44,348 nucleotides of DNA, taken from JBHHYR01 sp046757585. Its GTDB lineage: Bacteria; Desulfobacterota; Binatia; HRBIN30. Positions 18,883 through 26,777 of the stretch are shown in pieces. The notes beneath the pieces were generated by a model. It was not told the DNA's origin. It did not search any database and saw only the letters and a list, made by a program, of their open reading frames with translations. How positions within the stretch are numbered: position 1 is the stretch's first letter; each line of letters starts with the position of its first letter. Made by a program: the position numbers and the translations under genes. The stretch covers positions 1 through 44,348 of the forward strand of contig JBHHYR010000009.1 of NCBI GenBank assembly GCA_046757585.1, given 5' to 3'.

Positions 18883-20592
18883 CTAGCCGTTGCGCTGAGT
18901 GGTATTGACGCGCTCGAGCAGACGGCGGGCCAAGCGTTGTGATTCAGCCGAGGCGCCGCCAAGCATGCGCGTGAGCTCGCCGACGCGTTCGTCATTCGCG
19001 AGGCGTCGCGCACTGGTGGTAGTTCGTCCTCTGGCAACGTGCTTCTCTACCGCGAAGTGATGGTCGGCCTGTGCCGCGATCTGCGGCAGGTGGGTGATGC
19101 AGAGGATTTGTCTGGCCCGGCCCAGGGCGCGTAGCCGTCTACCGACCGCTTCCGCCACGGCCCCGCCGATGCCCGCGTCCACCTCGTCAAAAATCAGGGT
19201 CGGCACCTCACCGGCAGCAGCCGTCAGGGCCTTGAGCGCCAACATGATGCGTGAGAGTTCTCCGCCGGAGGCGATCCGTGCCAAAGGCTTCGGCTCCTCA
19301 CCCGGATTGGTGGACAGATAGAATTGGACCATATCGGCACCGGCGGCGCTCAAGCCGGCAGTCCCGGGGTCAGCGGGCCCCGGTTGGGGTCCGTCCGCAG
19401 CAGCGACGGTCAACACCGTTCGAAACGCGGCGCCTTGCATGCCGAGCGCACGCAGCTCCTCGGCCATGCGTCGGTCGAGGCTGACAGCCGCAGCTTGCCG
19501 CATGCGGGAAAGCTCGCGCGCTACTCCCCAAGCATCCGCGGCGCGTTCACGTACTTCCTGTCGCACCGCGGAGGCGTTGACACCGGTACGTTCGAGGGAG
19601 GCCAGCTCAGCCTCCATTCGCGCGAGGTGCTGCAGCAGTTCATCAGCCTCGCAGTCGTATTTGCGTGTCAGGCGTGTCAGCAGCGCCAAGCGGTCTTCGA
19701 TCTCTGCCAACCGGTCGGGGTCGTGGTGGATCCGCGCGGCGGCGCGGCGCAGCTCCAAGGCCACCTCTTCGAGTTGGGCTGCAGACTGGTGCAAGGTCTC
19801 GACCATCGGGCCGAACAGCGGATCAATGCGTGCGGCCTCCTGCAGCTGCGTGGCGATACGGGCCAGGCCGGCGATCACCGCGGCATCACTGGAATATAGC
19901 GCCTCTTCGCTGGAGGCGCAGATCTGACTGAGCTTCGCGGCGTACCGCTGCACGTTGCGTTCCTGCTGGAGCAGCGCCGGTTCTCCGCGCGCGAGCTGCG
20001 CGCCGCGCAGCTCCTTCACCTGGAAGCGCAGAAGCTCCAACCGCTGCCGTGCCGTTTCCGCACCCGCCGTCAGAGCCGCGAGCTGGCCTGCCGCATCGTG
20101 GAATGCCGCGTAGGCGCGCTGCATCCGCCCGCAGGTTGCAGCCAGCTTCCCGAACTCGTCGAGCAGTTCGAGGTGACTGTCTGCCTTCAGGAGCAGCGCC
20201 TGCTCGTGTTGGCCGTACACGTGAATGAGGCCGCAGCCGAGTCGGCTGAGCATGCCGGCGGTGACCAGGTTCCCGTTCACGTATACCCGTCCTTTCCCTG
20301 AGCGGCTGATGACGCGGCGCACGAGCATTTCTTCCGACACGGGCAACCCGCTTTCGGCCAGCACCGCGCCATCACGCTCTTCGAGATCGAACAGGCCCTC
20401 AATCTCCGCGCCTGCCGCATCCGCACGAATCAAGTCGGCCGTCGCGCGACCACCGCACAGCAGGCCGATCGCGCGGGTAATGATGCTCTTGCCGGCGCCC
20501 GTTTCACCGGTGAGGACATTCATGCCGGGCGCGAACGACAGCTCGACCGCGTCGATGATCGCGACGTTGGTGATCCGCAATTCCCTGAGCAT
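18883..20592 (-). CDS. recN: DNA repair protein RecN
   Basis: A 569-residue SMC-like ATPase of double-strand break repair. Walker A is GETGAGKS (residues 29-36) in the N-terminal half, followed by RecN-typical QHEQALL. A long helical coiled-coil region spans about residues 150-370. The C-terminal half has GGELSRIMLALK (ABC signature) and IFDEVDAGIGG (Walker B), then CITHLPQIAAQADHHF. Length matches RecN (about 550-570). It lies 87 bp downstream of nadK on the same strand, a pairing common in bacteria, so cotranscription is likely. Confidence 0.95.
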   Translation of the reverse strand: MLRELRITNVAIIDAVELSFAPGMNVLTGETGAGKSIITRAIGLLCGGRATADLIRADAAGAEIEGLFDLEERDGAVLAESGLPVSEEMLVRRVISRSGKGRVYVNGNLVTAGMLSRLGCGLIHVYGQHEQALLLKADSHLELLDEFGKLAATCGRMQRAYAAFHDAAGQLAALTAGAETARQRLELLRFQVKELRGAQLARGEPALLQQERNVQRYAAKLSQICASSEEALYSSDAAVIAGLARIATQLQEAARIDPLFGPMVETLHQSAAQLEEVALELRRAAARIHHDPDRLAEIEDRLALLTRLTRKYDCEADELLQHLARMEAELASLERTGVNASAVRQEVRERAADAWGVARELSRMRQAAAVSLDRRMAEELRALGMQGAAFRTVLTVAAADGPQPGPADPGTAGLSAAGADMVQFYLSTNPGEEPKPLARIASGGELSRIMLALKALTAAAGEVPTLIFDEVDAGIGGAVAEAVGRRLRALGRARQILCITHLPQIAAQADHHFAVEKHVARGRTTTSARRLANDERVGELTRMLGGASAESQRLARRLLERVNTTQRNG

Positions 20593-20679
20593 ACCTACGG
20601 TCTAGCGTCGCGGTCCTGCGGCACAGTGCGCTCCCGCCCAGGGGCGGCCGCAAAAACCGCACCGCGGCACGCTCCCATC

Positions 20680-21534
20680 TCAGCGTTCGCCCCAGCGCAG
20701 TTTGCTGCGCAGCACATCGAAATAACTCCGGGCGGCGGATTGTACGAGTGGCACGGTGCCCGTGCCTTTCCGGATTTCGACGACATCGTCGCTGCGCAGC
20801 GTCTTGCCCTCCTGCCCGTCCAGCGTCAGCACCACGTCTTCGTCGGGGGACCGGACCGTGATGCGGGTTACTGCGGAGTCGGGGAGCACGATCGGGCGGT
20901 TGGTGAGTGTGTGCGGGCAGATCGGCGACAGCACCATTACTCCGACGGACGGGTAGACGATCGGCCCGCCCGCAGCCAGCGAGTAGGCCGTGGAGCCGGT
21001 CGGAGTCGTCACGATCAGCCCGTCGGCTTTGTAAACGCACACATCCTCTCCATCCACCGTGGTATCGAGGTCGATGATGCGCCCGAGCGCGCCCTTGGTG
21101 ATCACTGCCTCGTTGAGGACCTGGCTTGCCACTAGCACCCGCTCATCACGCTGCAGCCTGACATCGAGTGTCATGCGCTCATCCACGACGAAGTTGCCTG
21201 CCAGGATCCGTTCCATCATCGGCAGCAGCTCCGCCGTGGTCACCGCGGTCAGGAAACCGAGCCCTCCCAAGTTGACCCCGAGGATGGGCACGGCGCGCGC
21301 ACGCATGAGGCGAGCCACGCTCAGAAGCGTCCCGTCACCGCCCAGCACGACGATTAAGTCTGCCGCCGCGACGATGTCCATCTTGCTGGTCGCTGCACCT
21401 CTGCCGACTTGTTCGGCGCTCTCAGCTTCGACCAAGGCCGTGTGACCGCGCCGGGTGAGCCATACCACCAGCTCTCGCGCAAGCTTGACTGCCCGCGGGC
21501 GTTCGCGCTTCACGATGACACCGACGGTGCGCAT
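20680..21534 (-). CDS. nadK: NAD kinase
   Basis: A 284-residue ATP-dependent NAD kinase making NADP+. The GGDGT motif is at residues 65-69 (VVLGGDGTLLS), followed by GVNLGGLGFLT, the NE/D-type motif LNEAVITKG, and the substrate-binding TPTGSTAYSLAAGGPI loop. The length is typical. It is the probable first gene of a nadK-recN unit; the upstream VOC gene on the same strand is 211 bp away, so it may have its own promoter. ATG 21534 was kept because the family start coincides with it. Confidence 0.95.
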   Translation of the reverse strand: MRTVGVIVKRERPRAVKLARELVVWLTRRGHTALVEAESAEQVGRGAATSKMDIVAAADLIVVLGGDGTLLSVARLMRARAVPILGVNLGGLGFLTAVTTAELLPMMERILAGNFVVDERMTLDVRLQRDERVLVASQVLNEAVITKGALGRIIDLDTTVDGEDVCVYKADGLIVTTPTGSTAYSLAAGGPIVYPSVGVMVLSPICPHTLTNRPIVLPDSAVTRITVRSPDEDVVLTLDGQEGKTLRSDDVVEIRKGTGTVPLVQSAARSYFDVLRSKLRWGER

Positions 21535-21745
21535 GGTCCGAAACTATCACAGGCGAGCCAGGGACAGCTACTCGCCGTGTGCCGGCTGCGCCGCCGCGTC
21601 TACCCTGCGAGGCAGCGCAATCGCGTCAAGCTTGGCTGTCGGCACCGAGCCGGACCGTCACGAGGCGCGCGCGCATTCGACCGGCATGGGAGGCAGGGAA
21701 CGGCGGCGGGCAGACCAATGCGGTCGTCGAAGACTCGACCGGGGG

Positions 21746-22288
21746 TCAGCTCCCGGCGGCTGCGACAGTGTGTGTCGGGGGCCGATGGATGACGACCGCC
21801 GGCGGATTCGCCAGCGGGGGCTGCGGGTCGGTCAGCAACCGGCGCGCCTCCTCACGGTCCGCGCTCGTCATCGCACGGGTCGTCGTGCAGAACTCCACCA
21901 GGATGCCGTTCGGATCCACCGTGTAGATCGAGCGGCACCAGCCGTGATCGATCTCCGAAACGGTCAGGTCGTGACCCAGCCAGCGCCGCATTCGGCTGCC
22001 GAGGTCGTCAACGTTCGACGCTCTGAAGGCGATGTGGTTCACCCAGATCGGCAGCCCCATCCCCGTCGAGATCGCCGGCGACCATTGCGTCCCGATACTC
22101 TCGTCGTGGAGTTCCCAGAAAGCAATGTATTCGTCCTTGCTGATCTCGTAAAAGAGGTGTTTGGCCCAGCCGCCGCCCTCGGTCTGAGCGGTCGCTACCT
22201 TTACCAGTTCGAAGCCCATCGCCTCAGAGTAGAACCGGTGCGTTGCCCCCAGATCACGTGTCGCGAACGCGGCATGATGAAAGCCCAT
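21746..22288 (-). CDS. VOC (glyoxalase/dioxygenase) superfamily protein
   Basis: A 180-residue vicinal-oxygen-chelate fold protein with two beta-alpha-beta-beta-beta modules. The first opens MGFHHAAFATRDL (His4 or His5 a likely metal ligand), the second VNHIAFRASNVDDL, and NGILVEFCTT supplies the C-terminal Glu ligand. The substrate is unknown; glyoxalase, dioxygenase or epimerase activity is possible. The ATG at 22288 follows AGGAGG by 6 bases, while the in-frame start at 22333 would add 15 residues without family similarity. The C-terminal ~35 residues (after the Glu) are Pro/Ala-rich and probably disordered. Confidence 0.78.
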   Translation of the reverse strand: MGFHHAAFATRDLGATHRFYSEAMGFELVKVATAQTEGGGWAKHLFYEISKDEYIAFWELHDESIGTQWSPAISTGMGLPIWVNHIAFRASNVDDLGSRMRRWLGHDLTVSEIDHGWCRSIYTVDPNGILVEFCTTTRAMTSADREEARRLLTDPQPPLANPPAVVIHRPPTHTVAAAGS

Positions 22289-22544
22289 GCGTGTCCTCCT
22301 GGCGCCTGCTGGCAGCTGTGGCGATAAGAGCACGAACGCCCGCGCCTGCGCAACCGCCAGGAGCGGATATCCGGCCGTACCTTTGCTGGGCGAGCCGACG
22401 CAGCGTCCCCGGAAGGGAGAGGCCCGCAGTGCTCCCGCCCCGCCTCAAAGCGCGGCAGCCGAAGCGAGACGGTTCAGCCGGAGGCAGGGTTCCGCCGGCT
22501 AGTCAGCTGTTGCAGGGCGGTTCGCCGACGGATACCGTTGGGGC

Positions 22545-24026
22545 ATGGGTACACCAACGACGGCCCGTGCTGGGTTGCGCCAGCGGGCGGTACAAGTTGC
22601 TGACGCGACATGGGAAATTCCCCCAACAGCCAAACCGCGCATGCGTGTTCCGGCACGCCTGTACGCGACTCCCGAGCTGCTGGCGCAAATGGACGACGGG
22701 GTGTTCGATCAAGTGACCAATGTCGCGATGCTGCCCGGCATCGTGCAGTATGCCTTCTGCATGCCGGACGGACATTGGGGCTACGGCTTTCCCATTGGGG
22801 GCCTGGCGGCCATGGATCCCGACCGCGGGGTGATCTCTCCAGGGGGAATCGGTTTTGATATCAACTGCGGCATGCGGCTCGTGCGCACGAACTTGACGTT
22901 TGACGACGTGCGCGATCGCATCCGTGACCTGGTCGATGCGTTGTATCAGCAGGTGCCCGCTGGGGTCGGAGCGCGCGGCCTGCTGAAGCTGGACGACGAT
23001 GAATTCCGCGCCGTGGCGGTTCACGGGGCGCGCTGGTGCGTCGAACACGGATACGGCTGGCCTGAGGATCTCGAGCGCACCGAGGAAGGGGGCAGCATGG
23101 CGGGCGCAGATCCGGATCAGGTCAGTAGGCGTGCGCTCGAACGTGGCCGCCACCAGGTCGGCACGTTGGGGTCTGGCAACCATTACCTCGAGATTCAAGT
23201 TGTGCGCCCCGAGCATGTGTTTGACGCCCAAGTCGCGCGCGCGATGGGTATCGATGTCCCGAATCAGGTGGTCATCATGTTTCATTGCGGCAGCCGTGGC
23301 TTCGGACACCAGATTGCAAGCGATTACATCCAGAGATTCCTGCCGCTCATGCAGCGCAAGTTCGGCATCGAGCTGCCCGACCGTGATCTCGCATGCGCCC
23401 CGTTCGCGTCGAGCGAAGGGCAAGCGTACTTCGCCGCCATGAAGTGCGCCGTCAACATGTCCTTCGCCAACCGCCAGACGATCCTGCACCGCATCCGCGA
23501 GGTGTTTAGCCACGTATTGCACCGTGATCCGCGCGATCTCGGCATGGAAATGGTGTACGACGTCTCGCACAATACCGCTAAGTTGGAGGAGCACCAGGTC
23601 AACGGGCGGACACGTCGCCTCCTGGTCCATCGGAAGGGTGCTACACGTGCGTTTGCAGCAGGAATGCCCGACATCCCGGCTGCTTTCCGGCCGCTCGGGC
23701 AACCCGTGATCATCGGTGGCAGCATGGAAACCGGCTCGTACCTGCTGCGAGGCGTGCCGACGGGACAGCAAGCGTTCTTCACTACTGCGCACGGCAGTGG
23801 CAGAGCCATGAGTCGCAAGCAGGCCAAGAAGCAATTCCGCGGCAAGCAACTAGAGCATGATCTCGCCCAGCGCGGTGTCTACGTTCGCAGCGTGTCGTAC
23901 GCCGGTCTTGCGGAAGAGGCAGGCGCGGCATACAAGAACATCGACGCGGTCGTTGGCGCCACAGCCACCGCCGGTCTCAGCCAGCCGGTGGTACGCTTCA
24001 CACCAATTGGCAATGTGAAGGGTTGA
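22545..24026 (+). CDS. rtcB: RNA-splicing ligase RtcB
   Basis: A 493-residue RtcB that joins 2',3'-cyclic phosphate or 3'-phosphate RNA ends to 5'-OH ends using GTP and Mn2+. The metal-site residues are all present: Asp105 and Cys108 (GFDINCG), His213 (GSGNHYLE), His247 (HCGSRG) and His342 (SHNTAK). The nucleophile that is guanylylated is His416 in HGSGRAMSR, and the guanine loop GGSMETGSYLL is intact. The length and sequence style (about 480 residues) match the archaeal-like type. The ATG has a poor ribosome site. The archease gene follows 7 bp later, making a functional pair for RNA repair or tRNA processing. Confidence 0.95.
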   Translation: MGTPTTARAGLRQRAVQVADATWEIPPTAKPRMRVPARLYATPELLAQMDDGVFDQVTNVAMLPGIVQYAFCMPDGHWGYGFPIGGLAAMDPDRGVISPGGIGFDINCGMRLVRTNLTFDDVRDRIRDLVDALYQQVPAGVGARGLLKLDDDEFRAVAVHGARWCVEHGYGWPEDLERTEEGGSMAGADPDQVSRRALERGRHQVGTLGSGNHYLEIQVVRPEHVFDAQVARAMGIDVPNQVVIMFHCGSRGFGHQIASDYIQRFLPLMQRKFGIELPDRDLACAPFASSEGQAYFAAMKCAVNMSFANRQTILHRIREVFSHVLHRDPRDLGMEMVYDVSHNTAKLEEHQVNGRTRRLLVHRKGATRAFAAGMPDIPAAFRPLGQPVIIGGSMETGSYLLRGVPTGQQAFFTTAHGSGRAMSRKQAKKQFRGKQLEHDLAQRGVYVRSVSYAGLAEEAGAAYKNIDAVVGATATAGLSQPVVRFTPIGNVKG

Positions 24027-24033
24027 CTGCGCG

Positions 24034-24465
24034 GTGCCGTACCGGTTCCTCGACGATGCTCCCCCCGCCGATGTTGGGTTTGTGGCATCCGGCGCGACCT
24101 TGGACGCCTGTTTCCAAGCGGCGGCCGATGCAACGCTTGCGGTCATGCTCGCGAATCCCTGTGCCCTTCAGAAGCGCCAGCGGCGCGCGTTGCATGTGGA
24201 GGCCGACTCGGTGGAGCTGGCTCTGCTGAAGCTCCTCGAGGAACTCATTTATTACAAGGACGCGGAATGCCTCTTGTTGGGGCTGACCGACATTCACACC
24301 TCCCGGCGGCCAGGCCGCTGCGTCGTCGACGCCACAGCTGCGGGCGAGGCCGTTGATCGCGCCCGCCATCAGTTGTCCGCAGACGTGAAGGCCGTTACAT
24401 TGCACCGCCTGAAGGTCGAACGGACCAACGGTGGGTGGGAAGCGACAGTCGTGCTTGACCTCTAG
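24034..24465 (+). CDS. Archease, RtcB activator
   Basis: A 143-residue archease, the small metal-binding cofactor that speeds guanylylation and multiple turnover of RtcB. Family features are RFLDDAPPADVGFVASGATL at the N-terminus, LLKLLEELIYYKDAE in the middle (compare family L-N-E-L-L-Y/F) and DVKAVTLHRL with a C-terminal Leu-Asp-Leu end in place of the usual Ile-Asp-Ile. The start is GTG 24034, 7 bp after rtcB, so the genes are translationally close. No other good start gives the complete N-terminal domain. Confidence 0.9.
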   Translation: MPYRFLDDAPPADVGFVASGATLDACFQAAADATLAVMLANPCALQKRQRRALHVEADSVELALLKLLEELIYYKDAECLLLGLTDIHTSRRPGRCVVDATAAGEAVDRARHQLSADVKAVTLHRLKVERTNGGWEATVVLDL

Positions 24466-24497
24466 GCCCTCCGCAAGGGCTGCCGGCGGAAGTTCGC

Positions 24498-24527
24498 TTG
24501 ACAATGTGCGGCAGACGCAAACATTCT
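24498..24527 (+). promoter_or_regulatory. Candidate promoter for the diheme cytochrome gene
   Basis: A perfect TTGACA -35 box (24498-24503) is followed after 18 bases by CATTCT (24522-24527), a three-of-six match to -10. It lies in the 220-bp gap after archease and about 160 bp before GTG 24686. The distance and weak -10 keep confidence low. Confidence 0.3.
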
Positions 24528-24530
24528 GTT

Positions 24531-24611
24531 CCCTCACCCCCCGTGCCGCAAGGACAGAGGACCGGGTTTGGTCCCGCGCCCGCAGGGAGGGGGCGGGGGT
24601 AGGAACGTCGG
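24531..24611. repeat. GC-rich imperfect inverted-repeat element
   Basis: A C-rich arm (CCCTCACCCCCC near 24531) faces a G-rich arm (GGGAGGGGGCGGGGGTAGG near 24587-24605). Inside is a perfect small hairpin, GGACC-GGGTTT-GGTCC, at 24559-24574. It resembles decayed REP-like intergenic elements of GC-rich bacteria, and has no T-run to make it a classical terminator. Confidence 0.3.
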
Positions 24612-24685
24612 GCGACAGCGAACCGCCTTGTGCGCCGTGCAGATTTATTCAACGTGCCTCCGACGCGGGACACTAGGTTTCGGCC

Positions 24686-25498
24686 GTGAACTTGCTGCGA
24701 TCGCTCTGGTCCCTGTGGCTTGCGGCGTTTGCGGTCACCGCAGGTGTGCTCGCGTACCCGTGGGGGCGTGATTTCGTCCTCGGCATCGAGGTCACGGCAG
24801 CCGAACGCGGGTACCGGGTGGCAATACGGGCCGGCTGCTTCAACTGCCACGGAGCGGATGGCGCCGGTGGCGTCAAGAATCCCGGCAGCACGGATGGTGA
24901 AGTCCCCGGCTTCAGTGGCGGTGTCCCCATGATGTGGGTGAAGAGTGAACAGGAGATGCGCGAGTACGTCCTCGACGGCGCCCCCGCGCGCAAGCGCCGC
25001 GACCCACAATACCGCGAGCAGCAGGAGGCGCAACTCCTAGCGATGCCCGCCTACCGGGGACACTTGAGCGCGCGAGAGCTCGGCGACCTCATGGTCTACC
25101 TGCGCGCCGTCTCGGGCCTGATCCCGCCGCCGGACGACACCGTGGCGGCCGGCCAGGACCTAGCCTATCGCTTGGGGTGTTTTCACTGCCACGGGCCGAT
25201 GGGTGCCGGCACCAGCCGAAACCCCGGCTCCTTCAAAGGCTACATTCCAGGGTGGTGGGGCGATGATTTCCGCGATCTTGTCCGCAACGACGAGGAACTG
25301 CGCCACTGGATCCTCGACGGCGAGATCGCCCGCTTGCGTGACCATCCGCTGGCACAACACTTCCTACGGTCACAGCGCGTGAGCATGCCAGCGTACCGGG
25401 ACTTCATTACCGCCCCTCAACTCGACGCGCTGGTGCGCTACGTGCGCTGGGTGCACCGGGGGGAGTGGCAGACACAGCCCCTGGATCTGGGGCACTAG
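24686..25498 (+). CDS. Membrane-anchored diheme cytochrome c
   Basis: A 270-residue protein with an N-terminal hydrophobic helix (residues 5-24) that exports and probably anchors it, and two c-type heme motifs, C51FNCH55 and C164FHCH168. The two halves are an internal duplication: each has CHG..GAG..(K/R)NPGS, a (Y/W)(V/I)LDG segment, MPAYR with a candidate axial Met, and a terminal VYLR or RYVR helix. Such proteins carry electrons in the periplasm. The start is GTG 24686. The neighbours are RNA-repair genes upstream and a convergent thiolase, so the redox partner is not shown. The thiol-rich sites would need cytochrome c maturation. Confidence 0.85.
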   Translation: MNLLRSLWSLWLAAFAVTAGVLAYPWGRDFVLGIEVTAAERGYRVAIRAGCFNCHGADGAGGVKNPGSTDGEVPGFSGGVPMMWVKSEQEMREYVLDGAPARKRRDPQYREQQEAQLLAMPAYRGHLSARELGDLMVYLRAVSGLIPPPDDTVAAGQDLAYRLGCFHCHGPMGAGTSRNPGSFKGYIPGWWGDDFRDLVRNDEELRHWILDGEIARLRDHPLAQHFLRSQRVSMPAYRDFITAPQLDALVRYVRWVHRGEWQTQPLDLGH

Positions 25499-25545
25499 GA
25501 CGCCTCTGCGCGTAACACCCCGGCTGTACTTCGCCGGGTTCGTTC

Positions 25546-26703
25546 CTACGGCATCCCGAGGATCGCCATTCCGCACGCTTGTGGGGCCCCGCCGATGTTG
25601 TGGCTGAGCGCAATGGTCGGGTTCTTGACCTGGCGCTCGCCAGCCTTGCCTTGGAGCTGCTTGTAGTTCTCGTACAGCATCCGGACACCGGTGGCGCCAG
25701 TCGGATGTCCGAAGGTTTTCAAACCACCGTCGGTATTGACCGGCATCTCCCCGTCAAGGGCGAACGTGCCACTGGCTATGTGCTCCTTGGCAGAGCCTTT
25801 CTCGCACAGGCCGAGGTCTTCGTACGTCAGCAACTCCGTGAGAGTGAAGCAATCGTGCACTTGAGCGATGTCGATCTCTTTGAAGGGGTTACGGATTCCC
25901 GCTTGCGCGTAAGCGTCTTTGGCAGCAGTGACGGTGGGCTTCCAGCGGAGGAAATCGAAGGACGGGTCATTCTGCGGATTCGGCTCGAGAGCTACGGTCA
26001 CCGCCTTCACGAGTGCGTAGTCATCGCGAAAACTTCGTGCCAACTGCCGTCGCGTCAGCACGGCGACCGCAGCGCCGTCGGACTGGGCGCAGCAGTCGTA
26101 GAGCCCGAACGGCCAGGAGATCATCGGTGCTTGGAGCACGTCATCGACGGTGATCTCTCGTTTCAGCATGGACTTGGGTGCCAGGGTTCCATTGTGATGA
26201 TTCTTCACGGCGATCTTCGCCAGATCTTCCCGACCAGCACCGTAGGTTTCGAAGTACTTGGCGGCACAGAGCGAGAACCAGCCGGCAGGAGTCATTGGTA
26301 AGCCACGTACGCCGGTGGTGACCGCGCTTGGCCCCGACACCCCACGGTCCTTCGGCTTGTCGAAGCCGACGACCAAGACTGTGTCGTACATGCCGCACGC
26401 GACGGAGAAGACCCCGAAGCGAAACGCGTCTGTTCCGGTGGCGCAGTAGTTCTGGGTCAGGCTGACCGGCTTCCCGAAAAGCTTCAGCGCGTCCGCCACC
26501 TCGGCCGTTCCCTTCGAGGGATAGACCGCGCCGCAGAACACCGCCTCGATCTGCTCCTGCGGATTGTCGATGCCCGCGTCTTCGTAAGCCTCGAAGGCCG
26601 CTTCGACGATCATGTCCTCGGGAGACTTGTCCCAATTCTCGCCGAATTTGCAGCACCCCATGCCAACGATGGCGACCTTGTCGCGAATCGCGTCCTTGTT
26701 CAT
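25546..26703 (-). CDS. SCP-x-type thiolase with intact catalytic residues
   Basis: A 385-residue thiolase-fold protein of the SCP-x/lipid-transfer type. The nucleophilic Cys87 is in NYCATGTDAF, matching NNCATGSTAL of human SCP-x in spacing. The catalytic His333 is in GHPTGATG, and HNIGG (368-372) near the C-terminus completes the site; Cys377 lies nearby. It could cleave or form 3-ketoacyl-CoA. It is the last gene of the SDR/HMGCS-DUF35/thiolase operon, 74 bp after the fusion gene. Archaeal acetoacetyl-CoA thiolase, HMG-CoA synthase and DUF35 form a channelling complex with the same three parts; whether this one does so is inference. GGAAGGG precedes the ATG. Confidence 0.88.
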   Translation of the reverse strand: MNKDAIRDKVAIVGMGCCKFGENWDKSPEDMIVEAAFEAYEDAGIDNPQEQIEAVFCGAVYPSKGTAEVADALKLFGKPVSLTQNYCATGTDAFRFGVFSVACGMYDTVLVVGFDKPKDRGVSGPSAVTTGVRGLPMTPAGWFSLCAAKYFETYGAGREDLAKIAVKNHHNGTLAPKSMLKREITVDDVLQAPMISWPFGLYDCCAQSDGAAVAVLTRRQLARSFRDDYALVKAVTVALEPNPQNDPSFDFLRWKPTVTAAKDAYAQAGIRNPFKEIDIAQVHDCFTLTELLTYEDLGLCEKGSAKEHIASGTFALDGEMPVNTDGGLKTFGHPTGATGVRMLYENYKQLQGKAGERQVKNPTIALSHNIGGAPQACGMAILGMP

Positions 26704-26777
26704 CCTGTGGCCCTTCCTAGTGTCGTCCGCTCACGCCCTGATACCCGCTTGTGCCGCGCGTCGGGTCCGCCCAGCTC

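Noticed and set aside
24466..24480. Small hairpin GCCCT/AGGGC just after archease as a terminator
   Set aside because: Five-base stem with no T-run; too weak to call.
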